Shown here piece by piece: positions 37,548 to 46,318 of a stretch of DNA of 49,291 nucleotides (position 1 is the first letter of the stretch; each line of letters opens with the position of its first letter). Below the pieces are notes generated by a model. It had not been told where the DNA came from. It did not search any database and saw only the letters and a program-made list of their open reading frames with translations. The translations under genes and the position numbers were made by a program. The stretch is from Allobacillus saliphilus (GTDB taxonomy: Bacteria; Bacillota; Bacilli; Bacillales; Alkalibacillaceae), in NCBI RefSeq assembly GCF_018138385.1, contig NZ_JAGSIE010000022.1:1-49291 (forward strand), read 5' to 3'.

Positions 37548-38870
37548 TTACGTTAAAAAGATAAAATACAAGAAGAATATTACACCTAACACATACATCA
37601 ATGGGTGAATTTCTTTATATCGACCTTTGACAAGCATCGTAATCGGATAGAAAATAAACCCAATCGCAATACCTGTTGCAATACTATTTGTCAATGGCAT
37701 CATGAGGACCGTCAAGAACGCTGGTACAGCGATCTCAAATTTGTCCCATTCGATCTCTTTTAAATTGGATACCATTAAAACTCCGACGATAATTAATGCT
37801 GGCGCTGTCACTTCTGTCGTCACCACACTGAGTAATGGTGAGAAAAATAAAGCGAGCAAGAACAATCCCGCTGTTACGACAGATGCAAAGCCAGTACGAC
37901 CACCTGCGCCAACACCTGTTGTCGACTCAACGAATGAAGTCGTCGTGGAAGTACCTAAAATCGCTCCACTGACAGTTGCTGCAGAATCAGAGAATAGAGC
38001 TTTACCCGCACGTGGCAGCTTTCCGTTCTTCATCAAACCACCTTGGGTCGCAACCGCCACCAACGTTCCTGCTGTATCAAAGAAATCAACGAACAAGAAA
38101 GTCAAAATGACAACTAACATATCCATTGTGAAAATTTCACCAAAATGAGTGAGTGCTGCACCAAACGTCGGTGCTAAGCTTGGTACACTACCAACAACAT
38201 CATTGACACCAGTTGGCACATTAATCAAACCGACTATCATTCCAGCAATCGCTGTAATGATCATTCCGTAAAAAACGCCACCTTTGAAGTTCGCCGCTAG
38301 TAAAATAACGGTGACAAACACACCAAAGATTGTTAGTAAGATACTAGGATTAGTCAAATCACCTAATGCGACCAATGTCGCCTCGTCTGCTTGGATAATC
38401 CCAACATTTTTCAAACCGATAAATGCGATAAACAAACCAATTCCTGCACCCACAGCGAGCTTTAAGTTATTTGGAATAGCATCGATGACTTTCTCGCGAA
38501 TCCCAGTTAACGTTAATACAATAAAAATAAGACCTGATGCGAGTACGCCTGCTAAAGCCGTTTCCCAAGGAATTCCCATCCCTAAAACAACACTATATGA
38601 GAAGAATGCGTTCAATCCCATACCTGGTGCTAAAGCGATTGGGTATTTCGCAAGTAACCCCATAATCAGTGTACCAATTGCAGCAGCTAATGCCGTTGCC
38701 ACAAATACAGCCTCCGGGTCCATCCCTTCGACTCCCTCAACGTCACTCAAGCTAAGGATCGCTGGGTTAACGAATAAGATATAGGCCATCGCCAAAAATG
38801 TTGTCAGGCCTGCGACGGACTCTGTCCGGTAATTTGTCCCAAATTCCTCAAAACGAAAATAATTTTTCAA
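37548..38870 (-). CDS. pbuG: NCS2-family hypoxanthine/guanine permease
   Basis: A 440-residue purine:proton symporter of the AzgA-like NCS2 family, with about 12-14 membrane segments and the signatures MAYILFVNPAIL, APGMGLNAFFSY, FVDFFDTAGTLVAVA and STTTSFVESTTGVGAGGRTG. Start choice: TTG 38870, because GAGGGGG lies 8 nt upstream and the product then begins MKNYFRFEEFGTNY as in PbuG. A GTG at 38900 has no ribosome binding site. A guanine riboswitch with terminator lies directly upstream, confirming a purine substrate. Confidence 0.94.
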   Translation of the reverse strand: MKNYFRFEEFGTNYRTESVAGLTTFLAMAYILFVNPAILSLSDVEGVEGMDPEAVFVATALAAAIGTLIMGLLAKYPIALAPGMGLNAFFSYSVVLGMGIPWETALAGVLASGLIFIVLTLTGIREKVIDAIPNNLKLAVGAGIGLFIAFIGLKNVGIIQADEATLVALGDLTNPSILLTIFGVFVTVILLAANFKGGVFYGMIITAIAGMIVGLINVPTGVNDVVGSVPSLAPTFGAALTHFGEIFTMDMLVVILTFLFVDFFDTAGTLVAVATQGGLMKNGKLPRAGKALFSDSAATVSGAILGTSTTTSFVESTTGVGAGGRTGFASVVTAGLFLLALFFSPLLSVVTTEVTAPALIIVGVLMVSNLKEIEWDKFEIAVPAFLTVLMMPLTNSIATGIAIGFIFYPITMLVKGRYKEIHPLMYVLGVIFFLYFIFLT

Positions 38871-38921
38871 CGCAATTTCCCCCTCGATCACTTGAAACAC
38901 TACGGATATCCGAGCTAAAGA

Positions 38922-39101
38922 ATAGCAAAAGCACCCTTGGTATAACCAAGAGTGCTACGAGGAAGATTGCAAACATACCATAAGCTTGGTTAGATAATAA
39001 CAAACCATTTTGCTTTGGCTATTAACAATCACTCGTAGTCAGACCATTTACGGTAGTCTGGTAGAAACTCTTGGGCCATATTCCCAATATTATACGAAGT
39101 G
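38922..39101 (-). promoter_or_regulatory. Guanine-class purine riboswitch upstream of pbuG
   Basis: The aptamer spans 39101-39030 on the minus strand: CACTTCGTATAATATTGGGA, ATATGGCCCAAGAGTTTCTACC, CCGTAAATGG and GACTACGAGTG (parts given separately). The two ends pair as P1. The discriminating base in GACTA is C, so it should bind guanine or hypoxanthine rather than adenine. The expression platform is a terminator, AGCACTCTTGG with CCAAGGGTGCT (38956-38946 and 38940-38930), followed by a T-rich tail. Purine binding should turn pbuG off. Confidence 0.96.
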
Positions 39102-39129
39102 TTCAAGTTTAATTTTATAATACATCTCT

Positions 39130-39158
39130 ACTTTACAAACTTCCGCACGATTCGTCAA
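39130..39158 (-). promoter_or_regulatory. SigA promoter of the pbuG leader
   Basis: On the minus strand TTGACG (39158-39153), 17 bp, TAAAGT (39135-39130). It lies about 28 bp upstream of the aptamer. Confidence 0.8.
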
Positions 39159-39244
39159 GAGGGAAATTCACGTATATTTTCTCATTTACATCAACTTCAA
39201 TAATATTTTTCGACCTAAAGCCGAATATACAGCGCATAACTTTC

Positions 39245-41449
39245 TTATTTAGCTAGCAAATTACGAACAATTTGAGACCATAGCCGATTAATTTCCTCCC
39301 GGTCACTTTCCAAATTCTCCTCCCGGTAAACAGCTCGCTCATAATAATTGGTTAACTCGGACATATCTGTGTTACCAATCAACCGGTCGACTTTTTTCGA
39401 AAATTCTCGTAATGTTTGACCACTTTCCACCGCATATCCTTCTTTTTCTAATAGCTTTACTAAAAATTGATAAGCATCCGTGAATGATTTTTGGTCATAA
39501 TTATTTTGTAGTTTGTTTTTCTTCCAATAAGACATAAGGCGGAGGCGATAGCGCGTCAACAACCAAATGAGTGACGCAACAAGCGCAATGATGATGCCCC
39601 ATTTCACTAACGTATAACCAGAAACATTAGATGTTGATTCAACATTTACGGCATCACTCTCTTCTTCTGGCTGCTGTGCTTCAGGACCTTCATCTAATTC
39701 CGGCTCCGGAAGTTCCTGCTCCTCTTGCTCGGTTGGTTCATTCATTTCCTCTAAATCTTCCGGTGACTCTTCTGACATAAAATCAGTTTGATTGGAAAAT
39801 CCGACGGTCGGCTCAAAGGGTACCCAACCGACATCAGGGAAAAACACCTCCACCCACGAGTGAGCGTTATTATTTTGGACTTCATACGTCGTTAAATCTC
39901 CACCATTTGTTAGGTCTGTTTGTTGGGTCATTTCTCCGCCTGTAAAACCTTTCACCCATCTAGCTGGTATTCCGGCTGAACGAAGCATCGCAACCATTGA
40001 TGTCGAATAATGATCGCAGTAACCTCTTTGTGTCTCAAATAAAAATTGATCGACAAAATCCTGATCTTCATCAGGAACAGGGACATCCTTTGTTTCATAA
40101 ATATATCCATTTCGAGAAAAATACTGTTCGACTGCTTTCACTTGATCGTATCGGTTTTCTTTACCTGCAATGATTTCCTCTGTTAATTCATATACACGAT
40201 CTGGCAAAGTCTCCGGCAACTGTAAGTATGGTTCAGGTACAGTAGGCATCGTGGGAGACACGGCTTGCATCTGTTTAAGAGGGAATTTTGGTTGTTCCAC
40301 ATGCAAATTATACGGCTCCGCTGGCAGGTCATCTGGACTCTTGACCTCCCCAGTCACCGGATTGTATTCGACCTGTAAATTTCTAAAAGATGCCGTTCCA
40401 TAACGATAAGGTAGTTTATTTAAATTTCCTGGTTCGACCAACTGAATACTCGATTGACCTGGTTCTCTTGTTACCGTTGTCGGATACGCTTCCAATGCGA
40501 GCTTTTCCCCAGGAAACCCAGTAGCAAATTCACCTTCAACTGTTCGCTTCCAACCCTTACCGGTGTATTGATCCTTTGTTTCGACTTTCCAATATTGGCT
40601 AGATTCAGCAGATGCATAAAACACGGTCGTATCATCGGCAATAAACCCGCCGCCTAACTGTTCGTCATTTTCTCCATATCCAATCCGCTGTACCTTATTT
40701 TGAAAGCCAACACCACTGAAACCTTGTTCTGCCGTACCTTGTAAAAACGGAACGGGGTCTGGCCATTGAGGACTAAACTTCGGTGCTGCATACCCAATTG
40801 ATGTCCCGACGATGATAACGATGAGTAAAGGTGTTAACCATTTCATAAGTATGCGAAACGACTGAATCTTTAATTTTTCCGCTTCAGCCAACTTAAATAA
40901 ATGACTGATGCCTAGCACACCGACGCCAATTGCAAACGTACGGATGATCGACCAGACAGCACTATATTCTGTAAAGGTGTCCAAAACCGTTAAATAAACA
41001 AACGTAAATACGATAAAAGATAAGGGCCTTTTCACGATGGCGAACCAATAATAAAGTAGATAACTCAACATCCACAATAAAATCAAAAACAGAAATGTTC
41101 GAAACGGCGCCGTAAACTCCATCCAACTTCGGTTAGAAAGCATTTCGAAATTTATGCGTAAATCACCGAGAAATTGCTGCATCCATGCTCCGGACAGAAA
41201 ACGGGCATCAAAAAACAAAACATCCATGACGACGAGCAGACCTAGCAATTTCAGTGGTGAACGAACCCATGCTGGCATAGCGATTGCCGTCAATAAATAA
41301 CAGTACGCGACAAACAGATAAAACACGTAAACGTAACCTGTGTCGGTAACGATTTCAAGTGGTATAATCCATTCAAATAATAAAAACATACTGCCGATAT
41401 ATAATAATATACTCACCCACGGATGGGTCGGATTTCCGTTCAAACGCAT
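39245..41449 (-). CDS. yebA: Transglutaminase-like membrane protein YebA
   Basis: A 734-residue protein. About seven membrane segments fill the first 200 residues, then an extracellular part with the transglutaminase core: the catalytic Cys in ETQRGYCDHYSTSMVAMLRSAGIPAR (key part GYCDHYSTSM), the His in NAHSWVEVFF and the Asp in FPDVGWVPFEPT. An acidic linker (about 545-600, E/P rich), another membrane helix near 610 and a DUF4129-type cytoplasmic tail follow. It overlaps the DUF58 gene by one base, forming the usual MoxR-DUF58-transglutaminase set. The substrate is unknown. Confidence 0.92.
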   Translation of the reverse strand: MRLNGNPTHPWVSILLYIGSMFLLFEWIIPLEIVTDTGYVYVFYLFVAYCYLLTAIAMPAWVRSPLKLLGLLVVMDVLFFDARFLSGAWMQQFLGDLRINFEMLSNRSWMEFTAPFRTFLFLILLWMLSYLLYYWFAIVKRPLSFIVFTFVYLTVLDTFTEYSAVWSIIRTFAIGVGVLGISHLFKLAEAEKLKIQSFRILMKWLTPLLIVIIVGTSIGYAAPKFSPQWPDPVPFLQGTAEQGFSGVGFQNKVQRIGYGENDEQLGGGFIADDTTVFYASAESSQYWKVETKDQYTGKGWKRTVEGEFATGFPGEKLALEAYPTTVTREPGQSSIQLVEPGNLNKLPYRYGTASFRNLQVEYNPVTGEVKSPDDLPAEPYNLHVEQPKFPLKQMQAVSPTMPTVPEPYLQLPETLPDRVYELTEEIIAGKENRYDQVKAVEQYFSRNGYIYETKDVPVPDEDQDFVDQFLFETQRGYCDHYSTSMVAMLRSAGIPARWVKGFTGGEMTQQTDLTNGGDLTTYEVQNNNAHSWVEVFFPDVGWVPFEPTVGFSNQTDFMSEESPEDLEEMNEPTEQEEQELPEPELDEGPEAQQPEEESDAVNVESTSNVSGYTLVKWGIIIALVASLIWLLTRYRLRLMSYWKKNKLQNNYDQKSFTDAYQFLVKLLEKEGYAVESGQTLREFSKKVDRLIGNTDMSELTNYYERAVYREENLESDREEINRLWSQIVRNLLAK

Positions 41450-42723
41450 TACGCGTTCACCTCGATTATCTCACTCGTCAAATGATTCTCAGAGAGCCAC
41501 TGGAAACCAACAGGACTCTGCTCCAAACGATTGATGATAGCATGCTCTTGATCTGTCAGTTGCTTTTTTCCAGCAATAAAAATAAACAGTACGTCTCGAG
41601 CTTGCTGACTCAAACGCAAGACTGACTCTCCAATTTGTTCATTCAATTCCGCCGATACAATGAGCAGATTGCGATCAGCCACACGTAACGATGCTTCCTT
41701 GATCAACTGCTCCTCAAATGAGCTCGATTGCAACGGTTGAATTGTTGATAATAAGTGTATTAGTTGTTCATCAGACCGCCTTCGATTCGACAACATCAAT
41801 TCTTCTCGTAGAGCACCTGCATGGATAAATTGAACATTTCCATACAAATTTAACGACTGTCGGGCCAACGACTGAGACAACTCAATAGCCGCTTCAAATG
41901 CGAGCCAACGATTCGGATCCGCTACAGCTCCATTTAACAAAACCGTTACGTCCTTATTTTTTTCTTGCTCAAACTCTTTTGTAACAAGTCGCTGCTTTTT
42001 AGCGGTTGTTTTCCAATCCACCCATGAAAAACGGTCGCCAGGAGCATAATCTCGCACACCAGAAACGACATTCGTATGCCTCACCTGAGGTAGAAACGCC
42101 GATTGCCTTCCTTCATCAAACGCTGACATTCCACTGGATAGCTTTGTCGTTCGATTCCACGCCCGCACAGTAATATCATTTTGAACTTCTATTACTTTTC
42201 TCTTTTTAATAATCCCTAAAAAATCACCTGTAACAATTTTCACCGCACTAAATTCATGTTTGCCACGTGGTACATGATCAAGTAAATAATGATAAGTTAA
42301 TCTCCGCTTAAACCACGGAAAAATAATCGTTTTTTTCGCTTCCCGGTTCATTAACACTTTCGGTTTGCTTAAAAATTGATACTTTTTCGCACGGGTATCT
42401 TTCCAATTTAGACTCTCTGGCAATGAGTCTTCGATAATTAAATAAAAGACCGGCAATGGCAAAAAACGCTTTAACGTCACTTCTACTTGAATGTCTTGTC
42501 CTGCTTCTCCATAACTCGAATAAAATTGACGTTCGGCTTTAAACAAACTTAATGGATAAAACGTTAAAAATAACGAATAAAGAAACACAGGGAGAAAGCC
42601 AAAAAATAAAAACCAACTGACAAATCCCCCTTGAAACATCGCGTACGCAAAGAGAATACCGGCAAGAGACAATACAAGAATGAAACGAAAAAATGTACGT
42701 ATAGAAGCAATCATTTTAACCAC
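41449..42723 (-). CDS. yeaD: DUF58 protein YeaD
   Basis: A 424-residue protein with two N-terminal membrane helices and a DUF58 region. The family signature is VVSGVRDYAPGDRFSWVDWK followed by TTAKKQRLVTKEFEQEK; a vWA-like fold follows. DUF58 proteins work as partners of MoxR ATPases. It overlaps the MoxR gene by 8 bp and yebA by one base, so the three are translated together. Confidence 0.92.
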   Translation of the reverse strand: MVKMIASIRTFFRFILVLSLAGILFAYAMFQGGFVSWFLFFGFLPVFLYSLFLTFYPLSLFKAERQFYSSYGEAGQDIQVEVTLKRFLPLPVFYLIIEDSLPESLNWKDTRAKKYQFLSKPKVLMNREAKKTIIFPWFKRRLTYHYLLDHVPRGKHEFSAVKIVTGDFLGIIKKRKVIEVQNDITVRAWNRTTKLSSGMSAFDEGRQSAFLPQVRHTNVVSGVRDYAPGDRFSWVDWKTTAKKQRLVTKEFEQEKNKDVTVLLNGAVADPNRWLAFEAAIELSQSLARQSLNLYGNVQFIHAGALREELMLSNRRRSDEQLIHLLSTIQPLQSSSFEEQLIKEASLRVADRNLLIVSAELNEQIGESVLRLSQQARDVLFIFIAGKKQLTDQEHAIINRLEQSPVGFQWLSENHLTSEIIEVNA

Positions 42724-43672
42724 GTTCCATCGGAATTCGGGTTTTATTTGTGATTTCTTCTAAAATCGAAACAACCGTCCGTCCTTCAAATCTAGCTTCT
42801 GAGCTGACAAGCAAACGATGACTTAACACATCATGCAATAGCCATTTCACATCATCCGGCACGACATAATCCCGCCCCTGGATAAATGCATAACTTTTTG
42901 AAGCACGCATTAAAGCGATGGAAGCACGCGGACTCGCCCCAAGTTCGAGCATCGGATGTTCCCTCGTTTGATGAACCAATTTCACAATGTACTCCTTGAT
43001 GCTATTGCTAACATGAACTTGTTGTACTTGCTGCTGCAATTCAATGACTTCTTCTTGTGTCATAACCGCTTGAATTTGGTCGACAGGATGAACGGAAGTC
43101 GTGCGTCCGAGCATATCGATCTCTTCTTGCTCAGTCGGGTAGCCGAGTCTTAATTTAATTAAAAATCGATCTAACTGAGCTTCTGGCAAAGAGTACGTCC
43201 CTTCATATTCGATTGGGTTTTGAGTTGCCATGACAAAAAACGGTTGCTTCAATGCCATTGTTTGGCCATCAACCGTTATATTCCGCTCTTCCATACTTTC
43301 CAACAAAGCCGACTGAGTTTTCGGTGACGTACGGTTAATTTCATCCGCTAAAACAATGTTTCCAAAAATCGGTCCTGGCAAAAATTCAAACGTCATTTCT
43401 TTTTGATTATATACGGAAGCCCCAGTCACATCAGAAGGCAATAAATCCGGCGTAAATTGGATTCGTTTAAAATTCAAGTCCAATGATTTGGCTAATGCCC
43501 TGACAAGCATCGTTTTCCCGACTCCCGGTACATCCTCCAACAACACATGTCCACCAGCAAGTAAAGCAACAACCGTTAATTCAATCGTATCCCGCTTCCC
43601 AACAATAACTTTTTCCATATTCGTCAACAGCTCTTCGATTTTCGAATGCTGTGTCATAATCGATCGCTCCAT
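42716..43672 (-). CDS. yeaC: MoxR-family AAA+ ATPase YeaC
   Basis: A 318-residue AAA+ ATPase, likely a chaperone for its DUF58 and transglutaminase partners. Walker A is LEDVPGVGKTMLVRAL, Walker B is NIVLADEINRTSPKTQ, and sensor 1 (FFVMATQNPIEYEGTY) and the ASPRASIALMRASK sensor 2 region are intact. ATG 43672 is chosen because GGAGGAG lies 8 nt upstream; a longer frame runs to 43735 but lacks a ribosome binding site. First gene of the trio. In B. subtilis guaA follows yebA; here pbuG does. Confidence 0.93.
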   Translation of the reverse strand: MERSIMTQHSKIEELLTNMEKVIVGKRDTIELTVVALLAGGHVLLEDVPGVGKTMLVRALAKSLDLNFKRIQFTPDLLPSDVTGASVYNQKEMTFEFLPGPIFGNIVLADEINRTSPKTQSALLESMEERNITVDGQTMALKQPFFVMATQNPIEYEGTYSLPEAQLDRFLIKLRLGYPTEQEEIDMLGRTTSVHPVDQIQAVMTQEEVIELQQQVQQVHVSNSIKEYIVKLVHQTREHPMLELGASPRASIALMRASKSYAFIQGRDYVVPDDVKWLLHDVLSHRLLVSSEARFEGRTVVSILEEITNKTRIPMERG

Positions 43673-44035
43673 CCCCGGTTCTCCTCCTTCAATTCTCCCA
43701 ATAACAAATCTACCTTCAGCATTAGCGTTATTCACATAATATATACGCTTAAACTACTAATCTATTAGATGAATGCATAAGTCATTTAATAGAATAACTA
43801 AGTCTACCTAGTATTCAATATAACTACACTCCATTTTACCAATAATTCCGACATTTTACCCTATAGATTGCGCGATTAGTTTTTTTGTTATCAAAAAATG
43901 GCCGATTAAATCAGCGCATTCTCTTAAATTTTACCAGAAACGAGACTGACTAGGAAATAACATAGAACGTTTTCTGCGTTTAGTACATCAGAAAATGAGG
44001 TAAACAATTATAAACAAGTAATATGAGGTGATTTG
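43673..44035. other. Divergent intergenic region, no gene seen
   Basis: About 360 bp of AT-rich sequence between divergent yeaC and the 75-aa hydrophilic protein gene. It should hold both promoters; the A/T boxes are too numerous to choose. I saw no terminator, riboswitch or repeat. Confidence 0.5.
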
Positions 44036-44263
44036 ATGAGTAAAGATCAGAAACCTACAGATAGAAAACGTGATTCAGTACATGATGAAAAGCGAACACC
44101 ATTAGATGGAATGAAAGAGCAACAACACACGGATGATATACCAATGGAAGATTTAAAGATTGATGAATTGAAAGATCGAGACGGAGCAGGCTACCAAAAA
44201 ACATCACAGTCAGAGAGGAAATGGGAAGAAAAAGATAATAAAAAACATGATGACATCGATTAG
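44036..44263 (+). CDS. Hydrophilic, probably disordered 75-aa protein
   Basis: A 75-residue protein made almost only of charged and polar residues (K, D, E, Q), with no hydrophobic core, cysteine or membrane segment. No family recognised. GAGGTG lies 5 nt before the ATG (a TTG one codon earlier is less likely), and a strong terminator lies directly after the stop, so it is a self-contained unit. Such proteins in Bacillaceae are often stress or spore related, but this is only a guess. Confidence 0.75.
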   Translation: MSKDQKPTDRKRDSVHDEKRTPLDGMKEQQHTDDIPMEDLKIDELKDRDGAGYQKTSQSERKWEEKDNKKHDDID

Positions 44264-44269
44264 ATTACT

Positions 44270-44298
44270 ACTGGCTCATATAATTGAGTCAGTTTTTT
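44270..44298 (+). terminator. Terminator of the 75-aa protein gene
   Basis: ACTGGCTCA (44270-44278) pairs with TGAGTCAGT (44285-44293) with one mismatch, then TTTTT. Confidence 0.8.
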
Positions 44299-44398
44299 AT
44301 GTCTAAGATAACCATTTTAATACAGTTAAATGAAGGAATTTACTGAAATTAGTCGAATATTATACAGTAATTTAAACGTCTAGTGAGGAGGAAAGTAG

Positions 44399-44611
44399 AT
44401 GTCTGCATTTTATTATTTACAGAACCCCGACCATAAAGGTATTTTTACTGTACATACTGAAGATTGTAGAATCATCTTGCCTGTTCATGGTAGGACTTAT
44501 ATTGGCACTTTTGAAAACTGTCAAGAAGCAATCAAAAGTGTAACACTCCTTTTTCCCTATCGTATATTTAATGGTTGTGTAGAATGTTGTCCGGAGTGTC
44601 ATTATTGGTAA
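44399..44611 (+). CDS. Small Cys/His-rich protein, 70 aa, unnamed family
   Basis: A 70-residue protein with the pattern VHTEDC ... ILPVHGRTYIGTFENCQEA ... FNGCVECCPECHYW. The regular Cys and His spacing (Cys in EDC, ENC, NGC, ECC and ECH) suggests a metal-binding (probably zinc) fold. I recall small hypothetical proteins with this VH..C / Y.G.F..C..A / NGC..C...CH layout in other phyla, but no function is known to me. AGGAGGAAAG lies just before the ATG. It stands alone. Confidence 0.75.
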   Translation: MSAFYYLQNPDHKGIFTVHTEDCRIILPVHGRTYIGTFENCQEAIKSVTLLFPYRIFNGCVECCPECHYW

Positions 44612-44941
44612 GTGGAATGACTGGAATTTCTGACGTCTTTTCTCAGTCCATTGATTAAGGAACATATATTCTTCTTTTAATTTAAGGCCATATTTTTTCA
44701 AATTGGTTACATAAGTTATCGTGTGAGGCGCATATATGAACTTCGTGGCACATATTTAACTTAAAAGAGTTCCAATAAAGTCGGAATTTTTGTCAATTAC
44801 GGCTCGATTATTAAATGTAGTAAGAATTTTTATGGAATGGAATGAGTATGTGTTATTTATCTGTGCGATGATTGTGTAGGTTATCCCCGGGATCGAAGCA
44901 GGCAGTGTGCCAGATTCGTAGTGTTGATAGCTGTTTTGATC
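44612..44941. other. Intergenic region, nothing recognised
   Basis: About 330 bp between the convergent Cys/His-rich gene and the coiled-coil gene. Short reading frames on both strands have no ribosome binding site. No clear terminator hairpin or repeat. Confidence 0.5.
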
Positions 44942-45262
44942 TTATAGAACTCTTTTTTTCAATCGAAAAATATCTTCATCATGATCGATCATTTTCTCTT
45001 GGATATATTCTACTTTTTCAGTTAGTCGATCAATTTTATCCGTGACAACCCCATGGTTTTTGTCCACCTTTTCTTCTAAACGTTCCATATGTTGTTCAAG
45101 ATTGTCCATGCGCTGTTCAAGACTATCCATGCGTTGTTCAAGATTGTCCATACGCTGTTCAAGCTTGACCAAGCGTAGATTAATTCTTTCTTCAACACCA
45201 TCAACTTTGTCAGACAACTCATGAATCGCTTGAATAATCATATTAAATTCACTTTTTTCCAT
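44942..45262 (-). CDS. Coiled-coil protein with heptad repeats, 106 aa
   Basis: A 106-residue protein predicted to be one long coiled coil. Residues about 33-60 are a near-exact heptad repeat (LEQRMDN, LEQRMDS, LEQRMDN, LEQHMER). At DNA level this is a 21-bp tandem repeat at about 45085-45172. AAAGGAGG lies 8 nt before the ATG. Similar unnamed proteins occur widely in Bacillaceae. Function unknown; it may be an oligomerising scaffold. No membrane segment. Confidence 0.82.
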   Translation of the reverse strand: MEKSEFNMIIQAIHELSDKVDGVEERINLRLVKLEQRMDNLEQRMDSLEQRMDNLEQHMERLEEKVDKNHGVVTDKIDRLTEKVEYIQEKMIDHDEDIFRLKKRVL

Positions 45263-45446
45263 TGTAGTTCCTCCTTTGATTTGATAATAAATCTATTATA
45301 CTAAGATTTTGTCGGAAAAGGAAGTGAGTTTAAATAGGACATTCTTAGAGATATAGTTAGTTCTAATGACTCAATTTCTTCGACCATTTCATTTAACCTC
45401 TCTACGATTAGGTATAGTACATTAGATTATTTACAAAAATAAATAT

Positions 45447-45490
45447 GAAGGGCTTCTCAATAGTTTTATATTAACGAGAAGCCTTTTTAA
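45447..45490. terminator. Terminator downstream of the Sco1 gene
   Basis: AGGGCTTCTC (about 45449-45458) pairs with GAGAAGCCTT (45476-45485). The T-run (TTTTTAATTTTT) is best on the plus strand; the minus strand has TTCATATTTATTTTTG. Confidence 0.6.
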
Positions 45491-45534
45491 TTTTTATGGT
45501 TGGTTATCTCGCGTACCTTATTAAACACAAGATA

Positions 45535-46104
45535 CTACTTAACTCTTTTAACATCATTAAAAAGCAGCTCTAAATCATCTGCGTTCATTCCATTGTATTT
45601 CTTAACGATAATACCCTTAGGATTGATTAAATAAAAATTAACTCCGTGAGATTTTAGTCCAACTGCCCCTTTCGCTAAGTTAGCTTTAAAAGTTTCCTGA
45701 GATAAGTCTTGAATCGTCTCAAAATCATACCCTGTTAAAAAACTCCATGAGTCAAAATTAGCATCATAATGGCTAGCATATTCTTTTAGAACTTCAGGTG
45801 TATCATTTGACGGATCAACACTGAAAGAAACAATTTGCGGATGTAATCCTTCCTTGGCCAATTTATTTTGTAAATCCGCCATCCGTTCTGTTGTAATCGG
45901 ACATACGGCTTCACAATGTGTATACATAAAATTCGCTATCCACCAATCATCTTTTAAATCCGCAAAACTTAGCGTGTCGTTATCTTGTGTGGTAAATTGA
46001 AAATCTGTCATCGGTTCTGACATATTGGTTTCGATTTCTGCTTCATTTCCGCAAGACACTAAAAAAACAAGGAATAAAAGGAATAATAACTTTACTTTTC
46101 CCAC
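45535..46104 (-). CDS. Sco1/SenC family copper lipoprotein
   Basis: A 189-residue thioredoxin-fold lipoprotein. The signal ends in a lipobox (LVSC). The copper-binding CxxxC (THCEAVCP) and the distal His (LKSHGVNFY) are both present. Sco proteins deliver copper to the CuA site of cytochrome c oxidase; some act as thiol-disulfide exchangers. GTG 46104 is chosen because AAAGGAG lies 8 nt upstream; the frame is open farther but without a ribosome binding site. No oxidase gene is in the window. It lies 215 bp downstream of the GMC oxidoreductase, across a terminator. Confidence 0.9.
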   Translation of the reverse strand: MGKVKLLFLLFLVFLVSCGNEAEIETNMSEPMTDFQFTTQDNDTLSFADLKDDWWIANFMYTHCEAVCPITTERMADLQNKLAKEGLHPQIVSFSVDPSNDTPEVLKEYASHYDANFDSWSFLTGYDFETIQDLSQETFKANLAKGAVGLKSHGVNFYLINPKGIIVKKYNGMNADDLELLFNDVKRVK

Positions 46105-46221
46105 GTCATATTCTCCTTTATTAAATAAGGCTTTCAATATCATCTAGAACAAATCCAGTCATTGTAAAACCAAAAATTTAACAGGTTGTTCTCTGATGTA
46201 AGACATTTTCGTTTTAAAATA

Positions 46222-46267
46222 ATAAGTAACCTGATAATTGGTGAATAGTCATTACCAGGTTACTTAT
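46222..46267 (-). terminator. Terminator of the GMC oxidoreductase operon
   Basis: A perfect 12-bp stem, ATAAGTAACCTG (46222-46233) with CAGGTTACTTAT (46256-46267), followed on the minus strand by TATTTT. Confidence 0.8.
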
Positions 46268-46318
46268 AAAAAAACAAATATCTATTATTAAAAGAACATC
46301 TTTTCGCAATTTCAATTA

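Noticed and set aside
43673-44035. SigB promoter before the hydrophilic protein gene
   Set aside because: No GTTT with GGGTAT at correct spacing was found; the stress link rests only on composition.
44417-44701. Minus-strand 94-codon frame over the Cys/His-rich gene
   Set aside because: It is the antisense shadow of the better-supported plus-strand gene and lacks a ribosome binding site.
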